Of a DNA stretch of 64,000 nucleotides, positions 48,702 through 58,227 are shown one piece after another. Below the pieces are notes generated by a model. It had not been told where the DNA came from and searched no databases. It was given only the letters and a program-made list of their open reading frames with translations. The translations under genes were made by a program, and so were the position numbers. The number at the start of each line of letters is the position of its first letter. Positions within the stretch are counted from its first letter, which is position 1. Source of the DNA: Saccharothrix obliqua (lineage in GTDB: Bacteria; Actinomycetota; Actinomycetes; Mycobacteriales; Pseudonocardiaceae); the NCBI RefSeq assembly GCF_019375475.1, contig NZ_JAHXGQ010000005.1:248001-312000 (forward strand), written 5' to 3'.

Positions 48702-48718
48702 CTTGGCAGACCGCCAAG
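48702..48718. terminator. Short hairpin after the ABC-F gene
   Basis: CTTGGC and GCCAAG flank AGACC, 15 bp after the ABC-F stop. A probable weak terminator that precedes the large nested inverted repeat. Confidence 0.4.
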
Positions 48719-48735
48719 GATGACATCAAGGGCGG

Positions 48736-48868
48736 GCTGCGTGTCATCCCCGTATGGCCTGGTCAAGACAACCACCCTCGTTCCCAGGGCGCAAGCGAAA
48801 AGCGTGCTTGCGCCCTGGGAACGAGCGCGGTTCGCTGGCGCGCAGGCCATACGGGGATGACACGCAGC
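48736..48868. repeat. Nested double inverted repeat (26-bp outer and 20-bp inner arms)
   Basis: The outer arms 48736-48761 and 48843-48868 are perfect 26-bp reverse complements. Inside, 48777-48796 and 48806-48825 are perfect 20-bp reverse complements around GAAAAGCGT. The spacers between outer and inner arms are 15 and 17 bp. The element lies between two convergent genes, with its right end 4 bp from the stop of the next gene. It may be a bidirectional terminator or a miniature mobile element. Confidence 0.9.
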
Positions 48869-48872
48869 GGGG

Positions 48873-49673
48873 TCACCACTTGTCAGAGGTGACGATTGCC
48901 TTTAGTTGGTCGAGGTTCAGTGGTGGTTGTGGTGAGTAGATCTTGCCGCCCGGCGAGTTGATCACGGCGCCTGCGGGGTCTTCCTGGTTGCTGTTCTGCA
49001 AGACGATCAGCGTGCCGTCGGGTCGCTTGACGCACGCCATGTAGGTCATCGCGCCGGCATCCGGTCGGCCGGTGCCGGTCGCCAGTACGGAGCCGTCGGG
49101 CAGCGTGTTGACCGCGCAGTCGCCCACGCGGCTGATGCGGCACCAATCGCCGGGATCGGTTTCACCGGGGCCGATGGCCAGGGCGAAGCCACCGGTGAAG
49201 CCCGCGGAGGTCAGGGTCCCGGAGATGAGCGCGGGGGCGTCTGGATCATCCAGTCGTGTTACCGAGACCTCTTCCGGTTTTGTTCCCGGTTGTCCCGACC
49301 GCGGGTTATCCGACCGCGGGTTCTTGGACGGGTCGGCACCTACCGGGATGGTGGTTCTCTGGGTCACCTCGAACGTCGCGGTGTCGCCGAGCACCGTCTT
49401 GAAGCGGGCGATCAGGTCGTCCGCCGAAGTGGGGATCGGGTTGCGGGTCGTGGTTGTGGTCGTGGTCGAGGCGGTTGCCGGGTCGGCGGTCTGCGTGCTC
49501 GGCACCAGCCACACCGCACCGGCGACCACGCCCGCCACCGCGAAGACGGCGGCCGCGACGGCTACCGGCCGCATGGCCGTCCGGCGTGGCCGCGTGACCG
49601 CGCGCACGGCAGTGGCGTCCGCGCGCCGCTCCAGTTCGGCGAAGGCGTCGTGGAGGGTGCGAAGGTCACTCAT
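48873..49673 (-). CDS. Membrane protein coupled to a SigE-type sigma factor (possible anti-sigma or stress protein)
   Basis: A 266-residue protein with an N-terminal cytoplasmic stretch (LHDAFAELERRADATAVR). One helix follows (VAVAAAVFAVAGVVAGAVW, about 36-55), then a threonine-rich linker and an extracytoplasmic domain of about 190 residues with three cysteines. It has no ZAS motif, so it is not a classical anti-sigma factor. Its ATG overlaps the sigma-factor stop (ATGA). This layout is common behind SigE-type sigma genes in actinomycetes. The function of the outer domain is unknown. Confidence 0.72.
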   Translation of the reverse strand: MSDLRTLHDAFAELERRADATAVRAVTRPRRTAMRPVAVAAAVFAVAGVVAGAVWLVPSTQTADPATASTTTTTTTRNPIPTSADDLIARFKTVLGDTATFEVTQRTTIPVGADPSKNPRSDNPRSGQPGTKPEEVSVTRLDDPDAPALISGTLTSAGFTGGFALAIGPGETDPGDWCRISRVGDCAVNTLPDGSVLATGTGRPDAGAMTYMACVKRPDGTLIVLQNSNQEDPAGAVINSPGGKIYSPQPPLNLDQLKAIVTSDKW

Positions 49674-50161
49674 GAGGTCTCCTGGAAGTGGGGGACGCCG
49701 GCGGTGAGGTCGACGCGCAGGGTTTTGAGCGCCCGGTGGATCTGGCTGCGCACGGTCGGTTCCCGGCACCCCAGTTGCGTGGCGATCTCCTGGTCGGACA
49801 GGCCCGCGTAGTAACGCAGCACCACGGCCGCGCGTTGCTTCCTGGGCAGGGCGGCGAGGCGGCGGATCATCGCGTCCCGTTCGGCCCGTTCGTCCGCGCC
49901 GTCGGAGACCGCTCTCGGCTCGATCTCGGCGCGCGGGGACGTGCGCGTCAGCCGCTTGCGCCAGGACAGGTACTCGTTGACGACCATCCGCCGCACGTAG
50001 GCGTGCGGCTCGGCCATCCCCGAGATCCGGTCCCAGCGCTCGAACGCCCGGCCCAACACGTCGCTCACGAGGTCCTCGGCCAGCCACGTCCGGCAGGTCA
50101 GGACCGTGGCGAACCGCATCAGCGCGGGACGCTGCCTTGCCACGTACTCGGCAAACTCCAT
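49670..50161 (-). CDS. SigE-type ECF RNA polymerase sigma factor
   Basis: A 163-residue ECF sigma factor. Region 2 has EFAEYVARQRPALMRFATVL and WLAEDLVSDVLGRAFERW. Region 4 has LPRKQRAAVVLRYYAGLSDQ. It belongs to the SigE-50-type group found in Streptomyces and Pseudonocardiaceae. It should direct RNA polymerase to a small stress regulon. It is co-translated with the membrane protein that overlaps its stop. The region upstream is a C-rich repeat tract. Confidence 0.88.
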   Translation of the reverse strand: MEFAEYVARQRPALMRFATVLTCRTWLAEDLVSDVLGRAFERWDRISGMAEPHAYVRRMVVNEYLSWRKRLTRTSPRAEIEPRAVSDGADERAERDAMIRRLAALPRKQRAAVVLRYYAGLSDQEIATQLGCREPTVRSQIHRALKTLRVDLTAGVPHFQETS

Positions 50162-50533
50162 CGGCCGCCACTCCCGATCATCGACTAACTAGCTCGACCT
50201 CGATTCCCCACCCCTAATGTGGAAGTGACCCCATTTGTTGCATGACCGACCCACCGACCCACCGACCCACCGGTCCACAATCCGAGGCCCGGCGGCGATC
50301 CGGCGATCCGACGACCCCGACAAGCCTGGTTCCTACCCCGGCACCGGCACCGGTTCCGGCCTCTGGCCCCGGCCCCGACCCCGGCACCACCTCCGGTTCC
50401 GGCTCCGGCCTCGGCCCCTGGCACCCGGCCCCGTCCCAGTCCCAGTCCCGGTCCCGGCCCCGGTCCTGCCGCGACTGCGGCCTCGGCCCCGGCTCGACCG
50501 CAGTCCCTGCCCCGTTCGCGTCGCCGGCCGGAC
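50162..50533. repeat. C-rich low-complexity tract between the ECF operon and the DivIVA-repeat gene
   Basis: At 50243-50274 the 8-bp word ACCGACCC (or CCACCGAC) repeats four times. From about 50330 to 50510 the + strand is a near-continuous array of 6-bp words such as CCGGCA, CCGGTT, CCCCGG and CCCAGT. Open frames through it are simple-sequence artefacts. The G-rich minus strand may form quadruplexes. The ECF promoter must lie at the left end. Confidence 0.6.
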
Positions 50534-51733
50534 CTACCGGCCCCGCTTGCGGAGTTCTTTGGCCAGTTGGGGTATGAGGGCGTCGATGTAGGCGCGGTCG
50601 TAGCCCTGGCCGTTGGTGATCGACGGGGTGAAGCGGGTTTTTTCCACCTCGGCCGACGTTGCGCCGATCATGCCGTCCAAGGCGATGCCGATTTCCTCCA
50701 GCACCCGGTCCACCTGGGACGTGCGGTAGCCCCGCTGGGTGGGGGCCGCCGTGGGGATGTCCAGGTTGCGGAGCTGTTTCCAGGACGTGATGGGGGGAAT
50801 CGCGGTCGGGGCCGGCGGCTCTGTCGGGTGTTTCCGGTGGGCCAACTGCTTTTCCACCCTGGCCAGGAAGGCGTCCACCTCGGTCTCGTCGTAACCGCGG
50901 CGGCCGATTTTCGGGCGGCTGAAGCGTGCCTCCCTGATGTCCGCCGGGGTCAGGTCGTCCTGTCCCAGCAACGTGTTCTCGATCCGGTCCAGGAACTTGT
51001 CCACCTGGGACTCCTGGTAGCCGCGTCTGCCTCGTGGGGGTTTGCCGAACGACGCCGTCCGCACGTCCCTTGCCGTCAGCGGTCTGGTGGTGGGGGTGGG
51101 GCGGGGGCGTGGTGTGGGTGTCGGCGCGCGCTCCAGGGTCACCACCACCAGGTCCAGGAAGGTGTCGACGTCGTCCTCGTCGTAACCGGCCTGGTGGGGT
51201 GGCGCGGCGGAGAACTCCTTCTCCTGCACCTCCAGCGCGGTGAGGTCGTCCTCGCCGCGCAACGTGTCCTCGATGCGGATCAGGTAGGCGTCGATCTCGC
51301 CCTCGTGGTAGCCCTTGTTGCCGGGGCGCGGCTTGTGGAAGCGGACGCCCCGGACGTCCTGCGGGGTCAGCCTCGGCGCCGGGCGCATCCCGGTGGACGT
51401 GGCGTGCGCGCCCTGCGCGGGGGCGGTCGCCTGCCTGCGTTGCGGAGTCGACGCCAGGGTTTCCGCCACCAGGTCCATGAACACGTCGACCTCGGCCGCG
51501 TGGTAACCGGGCCGCGCGGGGTGGAAGCGGGCGTGGCGGACTTCCTGCTCGGTGACGTCGTCGCGGCCCAGCAGGGTGTTCTCGATGCGGTCCAGGAAGT
51601 CGTCCACCTGGCGTTCGTCGTAACCGGGTTGGCCGGGCGGCGGGCGGTGGAACGCGACCTGGCGCAAATCGCGTGCGCTCAACAACGGCGCCGGATGGGC
51701 GGGCATGTGCTGACGCGTTTCGAACCCGGACAC
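50534..51733 (-). CDS. DivIVA-motif repeat protein, eight repeats
   Basis: A 399-residue soluble protein made of eight degenerate copies of the short DivIVA-type module (TIGR03544-like). A typical copy is [21 protein letters not shown] followed by [17 protein letters not shown]. Each has an (L/V)TxxDVR start, an FxKPxxGxxGY turn and a short amphipathic helix. There is no long coiled coil, so it is not Wag31/DivIVA itself. Copies are linked by proline/threonine spacers. Functions are unknown; membrane-curvature or polar binding is inferred. A four-repeat relative lies at 54027. Confidence 0.8.
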   Translation of the reverse strand: MSGFETRQHMPAHPAPLLSARDLRQVAFHRPPPGQPGYDERQVDDFLDRIENTLLGRDDVTEQEVRHARFHPARPGYHAAEVDVFMDLVAETLASTPQRRQATAPAQGAHATSTGMRPAPRLTPQDVRGVRFHKPRPGNKGYHEGEIDAYLIRIEDTLRGEDDLTALEVQEKEFSAAPPHQAGYDEDDVDTFLDLVVVTLERAPTPTPRPRPTPTTRPLTARDVRTASFGKPPRGRRGYQESQVDKFLDRIENTLLGQDDLTPADIREARFSRPKIGRRGYDETEVDAFLARVEKQLAHRKHPTEPPAPTAIPPITSWKQLRNLDIPTAAPTQRGYRTSQVDRVLEEIGIALDGMIGATSAEVEKTRFTPSITNGQGYDRAYIDALIPQLAKELRKRGR

Positions 51734-51839
51734 GCCGATGCCTCCTTCGCTCGTGGTACCGGGGAGTATCGCCGGGTGGTGGGGAACTTGTTTCGTCCTA
51801 TTGGCTCAACAAGCCGGAGATCGTTCTACCCTGACGGCC

Positions 51840-53471
51840 ATGAGCCGGTTCGTGGACACGATGGTGGCAACCGCCGCGAGCGCCGATGAGCGTGGCATGA
51901 CGACGGGGGAGCCGGCCGCTCCCACCCGGCGCACCTGGGCCGAGGTGCACGAGGTGGCGCGGCGGGTGGCGGGTGCGCTGGTCGCGGACGGGCTGGCGCC
52001 GGGCTCGTCCGTGGCGGTCCTGGCCGGGGAACCCGCGTCCATCGCGCCCACCGTGCAAGGTGTCTGGCTGGCCGGCGGCAGCATCACCATGCTGCACCAG
52101 CCGACCGCGCGGACCGACCTGGCCGAGTGGGCGCGGGACACGTTGCGGGTGCTGGAGATGATCGACGCGCGGGTGGTGTTGCTGGGCACGCCGTTCGACG
52201 CGTTGGCCGACGTGCTCGACTCGAACGGCGTGGCGTACCGGAAGATCGCCGAGTTGGCCGGTTCGCCGCTGGCGTCGCCGGTGCCGGTGGACGAGTCGGC
52301 CACCGCCCTGTTGCAGCTCACCAGCGGCTCCACGGCGGAGCCCAAGGCGGTTCGCATCACGCACGGGAACCTGTGGTCCAACGCCAAGGCCATGGAAACC
52401 GCGGCCCGGCTCGACCCCGAGCACGACCGGATGGTGTCGTGGCTGCCGCTGTTCCACGACATGGGGATGGTCGGCTTCCTGACCGTGCCGATGCTGTTCG
52501 GCATCGACCTGGTGAAGGTGACGCCGGTCGACTTCCTCGCCCGCCCCACCCTGTGGCCCGACCTGATCAGCCGCTACCGGGGCACCATCACGGCCGCGCC
52601 GAACTTCGCCTACGCCATCGCCGCGCGCCGGATGGAAGGCGTCGAGGACGGGACGTGGGACCTCTCCACGTTGCGCATCGCGCTCAACGGCGCGGAACCC
52701 ATCGACCCGGAGGCGGTGCGGTCGTTCACCAACGCCGGGGCGCGGTTCGGGATGCCGGCGGAATGCGTCCTGTGCGCCTACGGGATGGCGGAAACGACGT
52801 TGGGCGTCGCGTTCGCACCGGCCTTCACCGGGCTCGCGGTGGACGTGGTGGACGCGGACGAGCTGGAAGCCGGGCGGCGCGCGGTCGCGTCGAGCGCGCC
52901 GGGGGCGCGTGCGTTCCCCCTGCTCGGCCCGCCGCTGCCGGGGCTGGAGGTGCAGGTCGTGGACGAGTCGGGGACCGTTCGCGGCGAACGCGAGGTGGGG
53001 CAGCTCCGGGTGCGTGGTGAAGCCGTGACGCCCGAGTACCTGACCGTCGACGGCCCGGTGGCCACGCAGGACGCCGAGGGCTGGCTGGACACCGGGGACG
53101 AGGGCTACCTGGTGGGCGGTCAGGTCGTGGTCTGCGGTCGCCGCAAGGACGTCATCATCATGGGCGGGCGGAACATCTACCCGACCGACATCGAGCGTGC
53201 CGCCACCTCGGTGGAAGGTGTGCGTGCCGGCAACGCGGTCGCCGTGCGGCTCGACGCGGGCACGCGGCGCGAGCGGTTCGCCGTGGTGGTCGAGTCACGG
53301 CTCGCCGGTGACGGCGACGCGGAGCGGGAGCTGACCAAGCAGATCAGCGCGCGCGTCGTGGACGCCGTGGGGCTCCGGCCCTACGCGGTGGTCGTGCTCA
53401 AGCCCGGCAGCCTGCCCAAGACGCCGTCGGGCAAGCTGCGCCGATCGGCGGCGGCCGGGCTCGTGCCCTAG
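51840..53471 (+). CDS. Fatty-acyl-AMP ligase / acyl-CoA synthetase-like adenylating enzyme
   Basis: A 543-residue adenylate-forming enzyme of the FAAL type. The P-loop [42 protein letters not shown] and [12 protein letters not shown] are typical of FAAL enzymes. The end has the lysine in [10 protein letters not shown]. It activates a fatty acid for a carrier protein or CoA. It occupies the position of M. tuberculosis pks16 (Rv1013) upstream of pth. TACCCT at 51827-51832 lies 7 nt before the ATG, indicating a leaderless transcript. Its end overlaps the convergent pth stop by 4 bp. Confidence 0.88.
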   Translation: MSRFVDTMVATAASADERGMTTGEPAAPTRRTWAEVHEVARRVAGALVADGLAPGSSVAVLAGEPASIAPTVQGVWLAGGSITMLHQPTARTDLAEWARDTLRVLEMIDARVVLLGTPFDALADVLDSNGVAYRKIAELAGSPLASPVPVDESATALLQLTSGSTAEPKAVRITHGNLWSNAKAMETAARLDPEHDRMVSWLPLFHDMGMVGFLTVPMLFGIDLVKVTPVDFLARPTLWPDLISRYRGTITAAPNFAYAIAARRMEGVEDGTWDLSTLRIALNGAEPIDPEAVRSFTNAGARFGMPAECVLCAYGMAETTLGVAFAPAFTGLAVDVVDADELEAGRRAVASSAPGARAFPLLGPPLPGLEVQVVDESGTVRGEREVGQLRVRGEAVTPEYLTVDGPVATQDAEGWLDTGDEGYLVGGQVVVCGRRKDVIIMGGRNIYPTDIERAATSVEGVRAGNAVAVRLDAGTRRERFAVVVESRLAGDGDAERELTKQISARVVDAVGLRPYAVVVLKPGSLPKTPSGKLRRSAAAGLVP

Positions 53472-54037
53472 TGGAACCGGTTCTGGGCCGCTTCCAGGCC
53501 CAGTTCCAGCAGTGCCTCCACGACGTCGGCGGTGTGGTCCAGTTCGAACGCCAACTGCTTGCGCTCGACGGTGGAGAAGTCCTTGAGGACGTAGTCCGCC
53601 GGGTCCATCCGGCCCGGCGGGCGGTCCACGCCGAAGCGCACCCGGTGGTAGTCCTTGGTGCCCAACGACTTCGTGATGGACCGCAGGCCGTTGTGGCCGT
53701 TCTCGCCGCCGCCCAGCTTCAACCGCACGGTCGCGAACGGCAGGTCCAGCTCGTCGTGCACGACGATGATGTCGGCGGGCGCCACCTTGAAGAACTTCGC
53801 GGTGCCCGCGACCGGGCCACCCGAGGTGTTCATGTAGCCGCGGGGCTTCGCCAGCACCACGCGGCGGTTCGCCAGGCGGCCCTCCAGGACCTCCGCGCCC
53901 GCCTTGTGCGCCTTGAACCGGCCGCCGACCCGGTCGGCGAGCACGTCCAGCACCAGGAAGCCCACGTTGTGCCGGTTGCCCTCGTACTTCGGCCCGGGGT
54001 TGCCCAGTCCCACGACCAGGGCCACGTCATCGGCCAC
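53468..54037 (-). CDS. pth: Peptidyl-tRNA hydrolase
   Basis: A 189-residue esterase that frees tRNA from stalled peptidyl-tRNA. The signature [20 protein letters not shown] at the start carries the catalytic His and Asn. [23 protein letters not shown] and [13 protein letters not shown] are also present. It follows rplY on the same strand as usual, but a DivIVA-repeat gene lies between and overlaps its start by 11 bp. It converges on the FAAL gene. Confidence 0.96.
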   Translation of the reverse strand: MADDVALVVGLGNPGPKYEGNRHNVGFLVLDVLADRVGGRFKAHKAGAEVLEGRLANRRVVLAKPRGYMNTSGGPVAGTAKFFKVAPADIIVVHDELDLPFATVRLKLGGGENGHNGLRSITKSLGTKDYHRVRFGVDRPPGRMDPADYVLKDFSTVERKQLAFELDHTADVVEALLELGLEAAQNRFH

Positions 54038-54542
54038 GGAACCGCAACTCCTGCTCCACTTCGTCCAACAGGGCGTCCACCGCCCGCGTCTGGTAACCGC
54101 GCCGCAGGCCGGACGTGGTGCTGAACCGCGTGTGGCGCACCTCGGCCGCGGTCATCCGACCACGCCCGTCGAGGGCCGCGGCGGCTCGCGCCAGGAAGGC
54201 TTCGACCTCGCCGCGATCGTAGCCGTTCGAGGCCCGCGGCAGCTTCACCGCCAGCAGGTCCTCCCCGGTGCGCAACCCGGTGGGCGGCACCAGGCCCGCT
54301 CGGAGCTGCCACTCCATCCGGGACAGGAACTCGTCCACCAGCCGCTGGTCGTAACCGCCCGGCAGCTCGTGGAAGACCACTTGGCGCACCTCGTCCGGGT
54401 GCATTCGGGAACGGCCCGCCAGGGCGTCCGCGATCTTCAGCAGGAACGCGTCCACCTGAGCCGGGTCGTAGCCCTTCCCGCCGCGCCGGCGGGGGAAGGA
54501 GGTGGCGCGCACCTGCGCCGGGCTGAGGGACGGGAACGGCAC
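54027..54542 (-). CDS. DivIVA-motif repeat protein, four repeats
   Basis: A 171-residue protein of four DivIVA-type modules. They begin [34 protein letters not shown] and [11 protein letters not shown], and each continues into a GYDxxxVDxFL helix. It is a shorter relative of the 399-residue protein at 50534, 2.3 kb away. Its end overlaps the pth start by 11 bp, so it lies between rplY and pth in one transcript. The function is unknown. The location in a translation operon is unusual for this family. Confidence 0.8.
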   Translation of the reverse strand: MPFPSLSPAQVRATSFPRRRGGKGYDPAQVDAFLLKIADALAGRSRMHPDEVRQVVFHELPGGYDQRLVDEFLSRMEWQLRAGLVPPTGLRTGEDLLAVKLPRASNGYDRGEVEAFLARAAAALDGRGRMTAAEVRHTRFSTTSGLRRGYQTRAVDALLDEVEQELRFRGR

Positions 54543-54601
54543 GCCACCCCAGCCCGGAGGCGGGGGAGGCGTGCCGTTCGACCAGCCCGACGTGATAGGG
54601 C

Positions 54602-55207
54602 TCAGCTCTCTTCGGTGGCCTCGGCGTCCGCGGCCTCGCCCTCGCCGCCGTCCAGCTCGGCGGCGGTCGGCGCGGCGTTCACCGCGAGCACCAGCGCCTC
54701 GGCGTCGGTGACCAGCGAAGCGCCGGTGGGCAGCGCGATGTCGGAGGCGTGGACCTGCGCGCCGGCGGCCAGGCCGGACAGCGACACCTCGACCTGCTCG
54801 GGGATGTGCAGCGCCTCGGCCTCGACCTGGATCGAGGTCAGGTCCTGCGTGACCAGCACGCCCGGACCGGGCTCACCGACAACCACCACGGGGATCTCGA
54901 CGGTGACCTTCTCGCCCCGCTGCACCAGCAGCAGGTCCACGTGCTCGATGTAGTTCTTGATCGGGTGCGTGGTGACGGTCTTGGTCAGCGCGAGTTCGCT
55001 GGTGGAGTCGATGTCCAGGGTCAGAACCGCGTTCTGACCGTGCTCGCGGACGACACGGGCGAACTCGAGCGCCGGCAGGGCCAGGTGCTTCGGGTCGGAG
55101 CCGTGGCCGTAGAGCACCGCGGGGATCTTTCCGGCGCGACGGGTGCGGCGGGCGGCGCCCTTGCCGAACTCGGTGCGCTCCTCTGCGGCGAGACGGACCT
55201 CGGACAC
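54602..55207 (-). CDS. rplY: 50S ribosomal protein L25/general stress protein Ctc
   Basis: A 201-residue bL25 protein of the long CTC type. The N-terminal 5S rRNA-binding domain has [20 protein letters not shown] and VLYGHGSDPKHLALP. The C-terminal beta domain follows and ends in an acidic alanine/glutamate tail. It binds 5S rRNA in the large subunit and is stress-induced in some bacteria. The order rplY-pth downstream of prs-glmU is conserved in actinobacteria. Confidence 0.95.
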   Translation of the reverse strand: MSEVRLAAEERTEFGKGAARRTRRAGKIPAVLYGHGSDPKHLALPALEFARVVREHGQNAVLTLDIDSTSELALTKTVTTHPIKNYIEHVDLLLVQRGEKVTVEIPVVVVGEPGPGVLVTQDLTSIQVEAEALHIPEQVEVSLSGLAAGAQVHASDIALPTGASLVTDAEALVLAVNAAPTAAELDGGEGEAADAEATEES

Positions 55208-55696
55208 GGTGGGGCTCTCCTAACGGTCTGGCGCCTAAGTACGTCGGGCAGTACGTCGGGCGGGGCTGGCTGAGCGGGGTGCTGGCCTGCGGCGGCGGGC
55301 GGCGCGGAAGTGGACACGCGCGGCATCTCACGAACCGCCGCGTCGATCACGCCGAGCGTGATGCTCGCCCTCGCCGAGGCAACCCGACCAGTGTAGGCCG
55401 ACGTCGGAGCACCGCCTAATCGGGGTCGTGGCATTGGCTGAGGGCATTGCCCGGGGCATCGCCTGGGGCATCGCCCGTGGCGTTGCCTGGGGCATTGCCT
55501 CAGGGGGAGCGGAGCGCCGCCGGGGCGCGGTCGGAGGAGCGCCCGCCCCCACTGCTCCGGTGGCCGCGGTCTTCGTGGTGCCGCCCGCCGGCCCCGCTCG
55601 CGCCGCCGGTCGTTCCCCGGCGCGCAAGCGCTTGCGCCCCCTGAAGCCAACGGCCGGCATCCCCCGGAGGGGAGCCGGCCGTCGGGTGCGAGCGGG
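55208..55696. other. Gene-free stretch between prs and rplY
   Basis: About 490 bp. It should contain the rplY promoter at its left end and the prs terminator near 55650-55690, where CCGGCCG(T) words face CGGCCGG. The middle holds a 12-bp minisatellite (separate entry). Frames in both directions are repeat-driven and have no recognisable domain. Confidence 0.5.
55441..55500. repeat. 12-bp minisatellite, five units
   Basis: Five 12-bp units of the type GGGGCATTGCCT or GGGGCATCGCCC. All positions that vary are C/T or G/T. It lies upstream of rplY. On the + strand it reads as GIARGIAW and on the - strand as AMPQAMPR, both artefacts of the period. Confidence 0.75.
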
Positions 55697-56680
55697 TCAG
55701 GCGTTGCCGTCGAAGAGGCTCGTCACCGAACCGTCCTCGAAGACCTCCTGGATGACGCGGGCCAGCAGGGGGGCGATGGGCAGCACGGTCATCGCGTCGA
55801 AGCGCTTCTCCACCGGGATCGGCAGGGTGTCCGTGAACACGACCTCCCGCGCACCGCAGTTCTGCAACCGCTCCACGGCCGGCCCCGACAGCACCGGGTG
55901 GGTCGCCGCGATCACCACGTCCGACGCACCCTCGGCGAGCAGCTGCTCGACCGCCTTGGTGATGGTGCCACCGGTGTCGATCATGTCGTCGATCACCACG
56001 CACAGCCGGTCGCGGACCTGGCCGACAACCCGGTTGGCCACGACCTCGTTGGGCCGCAGGGGGTCGCGGGTCTTGTGGATGAACGCGATCGGCGCGCCGC
56101 CCAGCGTGTCCGCCCACTTCTCGGCCAGCTTGGTCCGGCCGGCGTCCGGCGACACGATGGTCATGTCCTGCCCCGCGTACTTGTCGCGGATGTGCTCGGC
56201 GAGCAGCGGCATGGCCCACAGGTGGTCCACGGGGCCGTCGAAGAAGCCCTGGATCTGGGCCGTGTGCAGGTCGACGGCGACCAGCCGGTCGGCGCCCGCG
56301 GTCTTGAACAGGTCGGCCACCAGGCGCGCGGAGATCGGCTCACGACCCCGGTGCTTCTTGTCCTGCCGGGCGTACGGGTAGAACGGCATGATCACGGTGA
56401 TCCGCTTGGCGGAGGCCCGCTTCAGGGCGTCCACCATGATCAGCTGCTCCATCAGCCACTGGTTGATCGGCGCGCAGTGCGACTGGATGACGAACGCGTC
56501 GCAGCCGCGCACCGACTCCTCGAACCGCACGAAGATCTCGCCGTTGGCGAAGTCGTAGGCGGATTGCGGGGTCACCGACACGTTGAGGTGCTTGGCGACC
56601 TGCTCGGTCAGCTCCGGGTAGGCACGCCCACCGAAGAGCATGAGGTTCTTCTTCGGTGTTCCGGGCATGATGGGGTTCAC
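55697..56680 (-). CDS. prs: Ribose-phosphate pyrophosphokinase
   Basis: A 327-residue enzyme making PRPP from ribose-5-phosphate and ATP for nucleotides, histidine, tryptophan and the arabinan precursor DPA. Diagnostic parts are [44 protein letters not shown] and the PRPP loop [12 protein letters not shown]. The GTG start overlaps the glmU stop by 4 bp, so the two are translated together. Confidence 0.96.
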   Translation of the reverse strand: MNPIMPGTPKKNLMLFGGRAYPELTEQVAKHLNVSVTPQSAYDFANGEIFVRFEESVRGCDAFVIQSHCAPINQWLMEQLIMVDALKRASAKRITVIMPFYPYARQDKKHRGREPISARLVADLFKTAGADRLVAVDLHTAQIQGFFDGPVDHLWAMPLLAEHIRDKYAGQDMTIVSPDAGRTKLAEKWADTLGGAPIAFIHKTRDPLRPNEVVANRVVGQVRDRLCVVIDDMIDTGGTITKAVEQLLAEGASDVVIAATHPVLSGPAVERLQNCGAREVVFTDTLPIPVEKRFDAMTVLPIAPLLARVIQEVFEDGSVTSLFDGNA

Positions 56681-58161
56681 GGTCGACGCCCTTCCTCGGT
56701 TGTGTCGGCGTCCTGCGACGCCTGTGCCTGTTCCGCCGCACGGGCGGCCGGGGTGCCGGGCCTGCGTCGCACGACCCAGCCCTCCAGGTTCCGCTGCGGC
56801 CCTCCGGAGACGGCCAGGGCACCCGGTGGAACGTCCCGGCGCACCACGGTCCCGGCGCCGGTGTAGGCGCCGTCACCCACGGTGACGGGTGCGACGAACA
56901 TGTTGTCGGAGCCGGTCTTGGCGTACGACCCGATGACGGTGCGGTGCTTCTCCACGCCGTCGTAGTTGACCGTGACGCTGGCCGCCCCGATGTTCGAGTG
57001 CTCACCGATGGTGGCGTCACCGATGTAGCTCAGGTGGGGCACCTTCGTGCCCGCACCGATCTCCGAGTTCTTGACCTCGACGAACGTGCCGATCTTGCCG
57101 TCCGCGCCGAGCCGGGTGCCCGGCCGGAGGTAGGCGAACGGCCCGACGGACGCGCCCGCGCCGATCTCCGCGCCCGACCCGTGCGTGCGCACCACCGACG
57201 CGCCCGCGCCGATCGAGCAGCCGGCCAGCGTGGTGTCCGGCCCGACCACCGCGCCCGCGCCGACGACGGTGCCCGCGCGCAGCTGCACGTTGGGCTCGAC
57301 CACGACGTCCCGCCCGAGCCGCACGTCCGCGTCGACCCAGGTGGTGGCCGGGTCGACGACGGTCACACCGGCCCGCATCCAGCCCTCGACGATGCGCCGG
57401 TTCAGCTCGGCGCCCAGGCGCGCCAGCTGCACGCGGTCGTTCACGCCCTCGACCAGCCACGGGTCCGCGGCCACGACCGCGCCGACCCGCCTGCCGTCGG
57501 CACGCGCCACCGCGAGGACGTCGGTCAGGTACAGCTCGCCCTGCGCGTTGTCGGTGGAGATGCGGGCCAGGGCGTCCCGGAGCACGGCCGCGTCGAACGC
57601 GTACACGCCGGAGTTGATCTCGGTGACGGCCAGCTGCTCGGGCGTGGCGTCCTTCTGCTCGACGATGGCCTCGACCTCGCCGGCGGCCGAGCGGATGATC
57701 CGCCCGTAGCCGGTGGGGTCGGCCACCACGGCGGTGAGCACGCTCACCGCGTTGCCCGCCGCGCCGTGGGCGACGAGCAGGTCCTTCAGGGTCGCGGAGT
57801 CCAGCAGGGGGGTGTCACCGTAGGTGACGACGACGGTGCCGCCGAGGTCGGCGGGCAGTTCGGCGAGACCGCAGCCGACCGCGTGGCCGGTGCCGTGCTG
57901 CTCCTCCTGCACGGCGACGGTGACCTTGCGGTCCAGCGCGGTGGACAGGCTGCCGAGGTGTTCGGTCACCGCGGCACGGCCGTGCCCGACGACGACGGCG
58001 AGGTGGTCGGGTTCGGTCCCCGCGGCGGCGCGGACGGCGTGCTCCACGAGTGAGCGGCCCGCGATCCGGTGCAACACCTTGGGGGTGGCTGAGCGCATAC
58101 GGGTGCCTTCACCCGCTGCGAGGACGATCGTGCTGACTGGGGTGGGGACACCCTCGAGCAT
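56677..58161 (-). CDS. glmU: Bifunctional UDP-GlcNAc pyrophosphorylase / GlcN-1-P acetyltransferase
   Basis: A 494-residue enzyme of peptidoglycan precursor synthesis. The N-terminal uridylyltransferase has [18 protein letters not shown] and [10 protein letters not shown]. The C-terminal left-handed beta-helix has many hexapeptide repeats from about 250 to 450. [20 protein letters not shown] and [13 protein letters not shown] form the acetyltransferase site. It is the first gene of the glmU-prs operon, as in mycobacteria. Confidence 0.96.
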   Translation of the reverse strand: MLEGVPTPVSTIVLAAGEGTRMRSATPKVLHRIAGRSLVEHAVRAAAGTEPDHLAVVVGHGRAAVTEHLGSLSTALDRKVTVAVQEEQHGTGHAVGCGLAELPADLGGTVVVTYGDTPLLDSATLKDLLVAHGAAGNAVSVLTAVVADPTGYGRIIRSAAGEVEAIVEQKDATPEQLAVTEINSGVYAFDAAVLRDALARISTDNAQGELYLTDVLAVARADGRRVGAVVAADPWLVEGVNDRVQLARLGAELNRRIVEGWMRAGVTVVDPATTWVDADVRLGRDVVVEPNVQLRAGTVVGAGAVVGPDTTLAGCSIGAGASVVRTHGSGAEIGAGASVGPFAYLRPGTRLGADGKIGTFVEVKNSEIGAGTKVPHLSYIGDATIGEHSNIGAASVTVNYDGVEKHRTVIGSYAKTGSDNMFVAPVTVGDGAYTGAGTVVRRDVPPGALAVSGGPQRNLEGWVVRRRPGTPAARAAEQAQASQDADTTEEGRRP

Positions 58162-58227
58162 CAGCGCTCTCCCTAGCTGAGTGCGTGCCTGCCAGCGGGA
58201 AAGCCTGGCTCCCGCCAGGTGCTGATA

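Noticed and set aside
55428..56381. 317-codon plus-strand frame containing GIARGIAW repeats
   Set aside because: It is driven by the 12-bp minisatellite and then runs antisense through prs.
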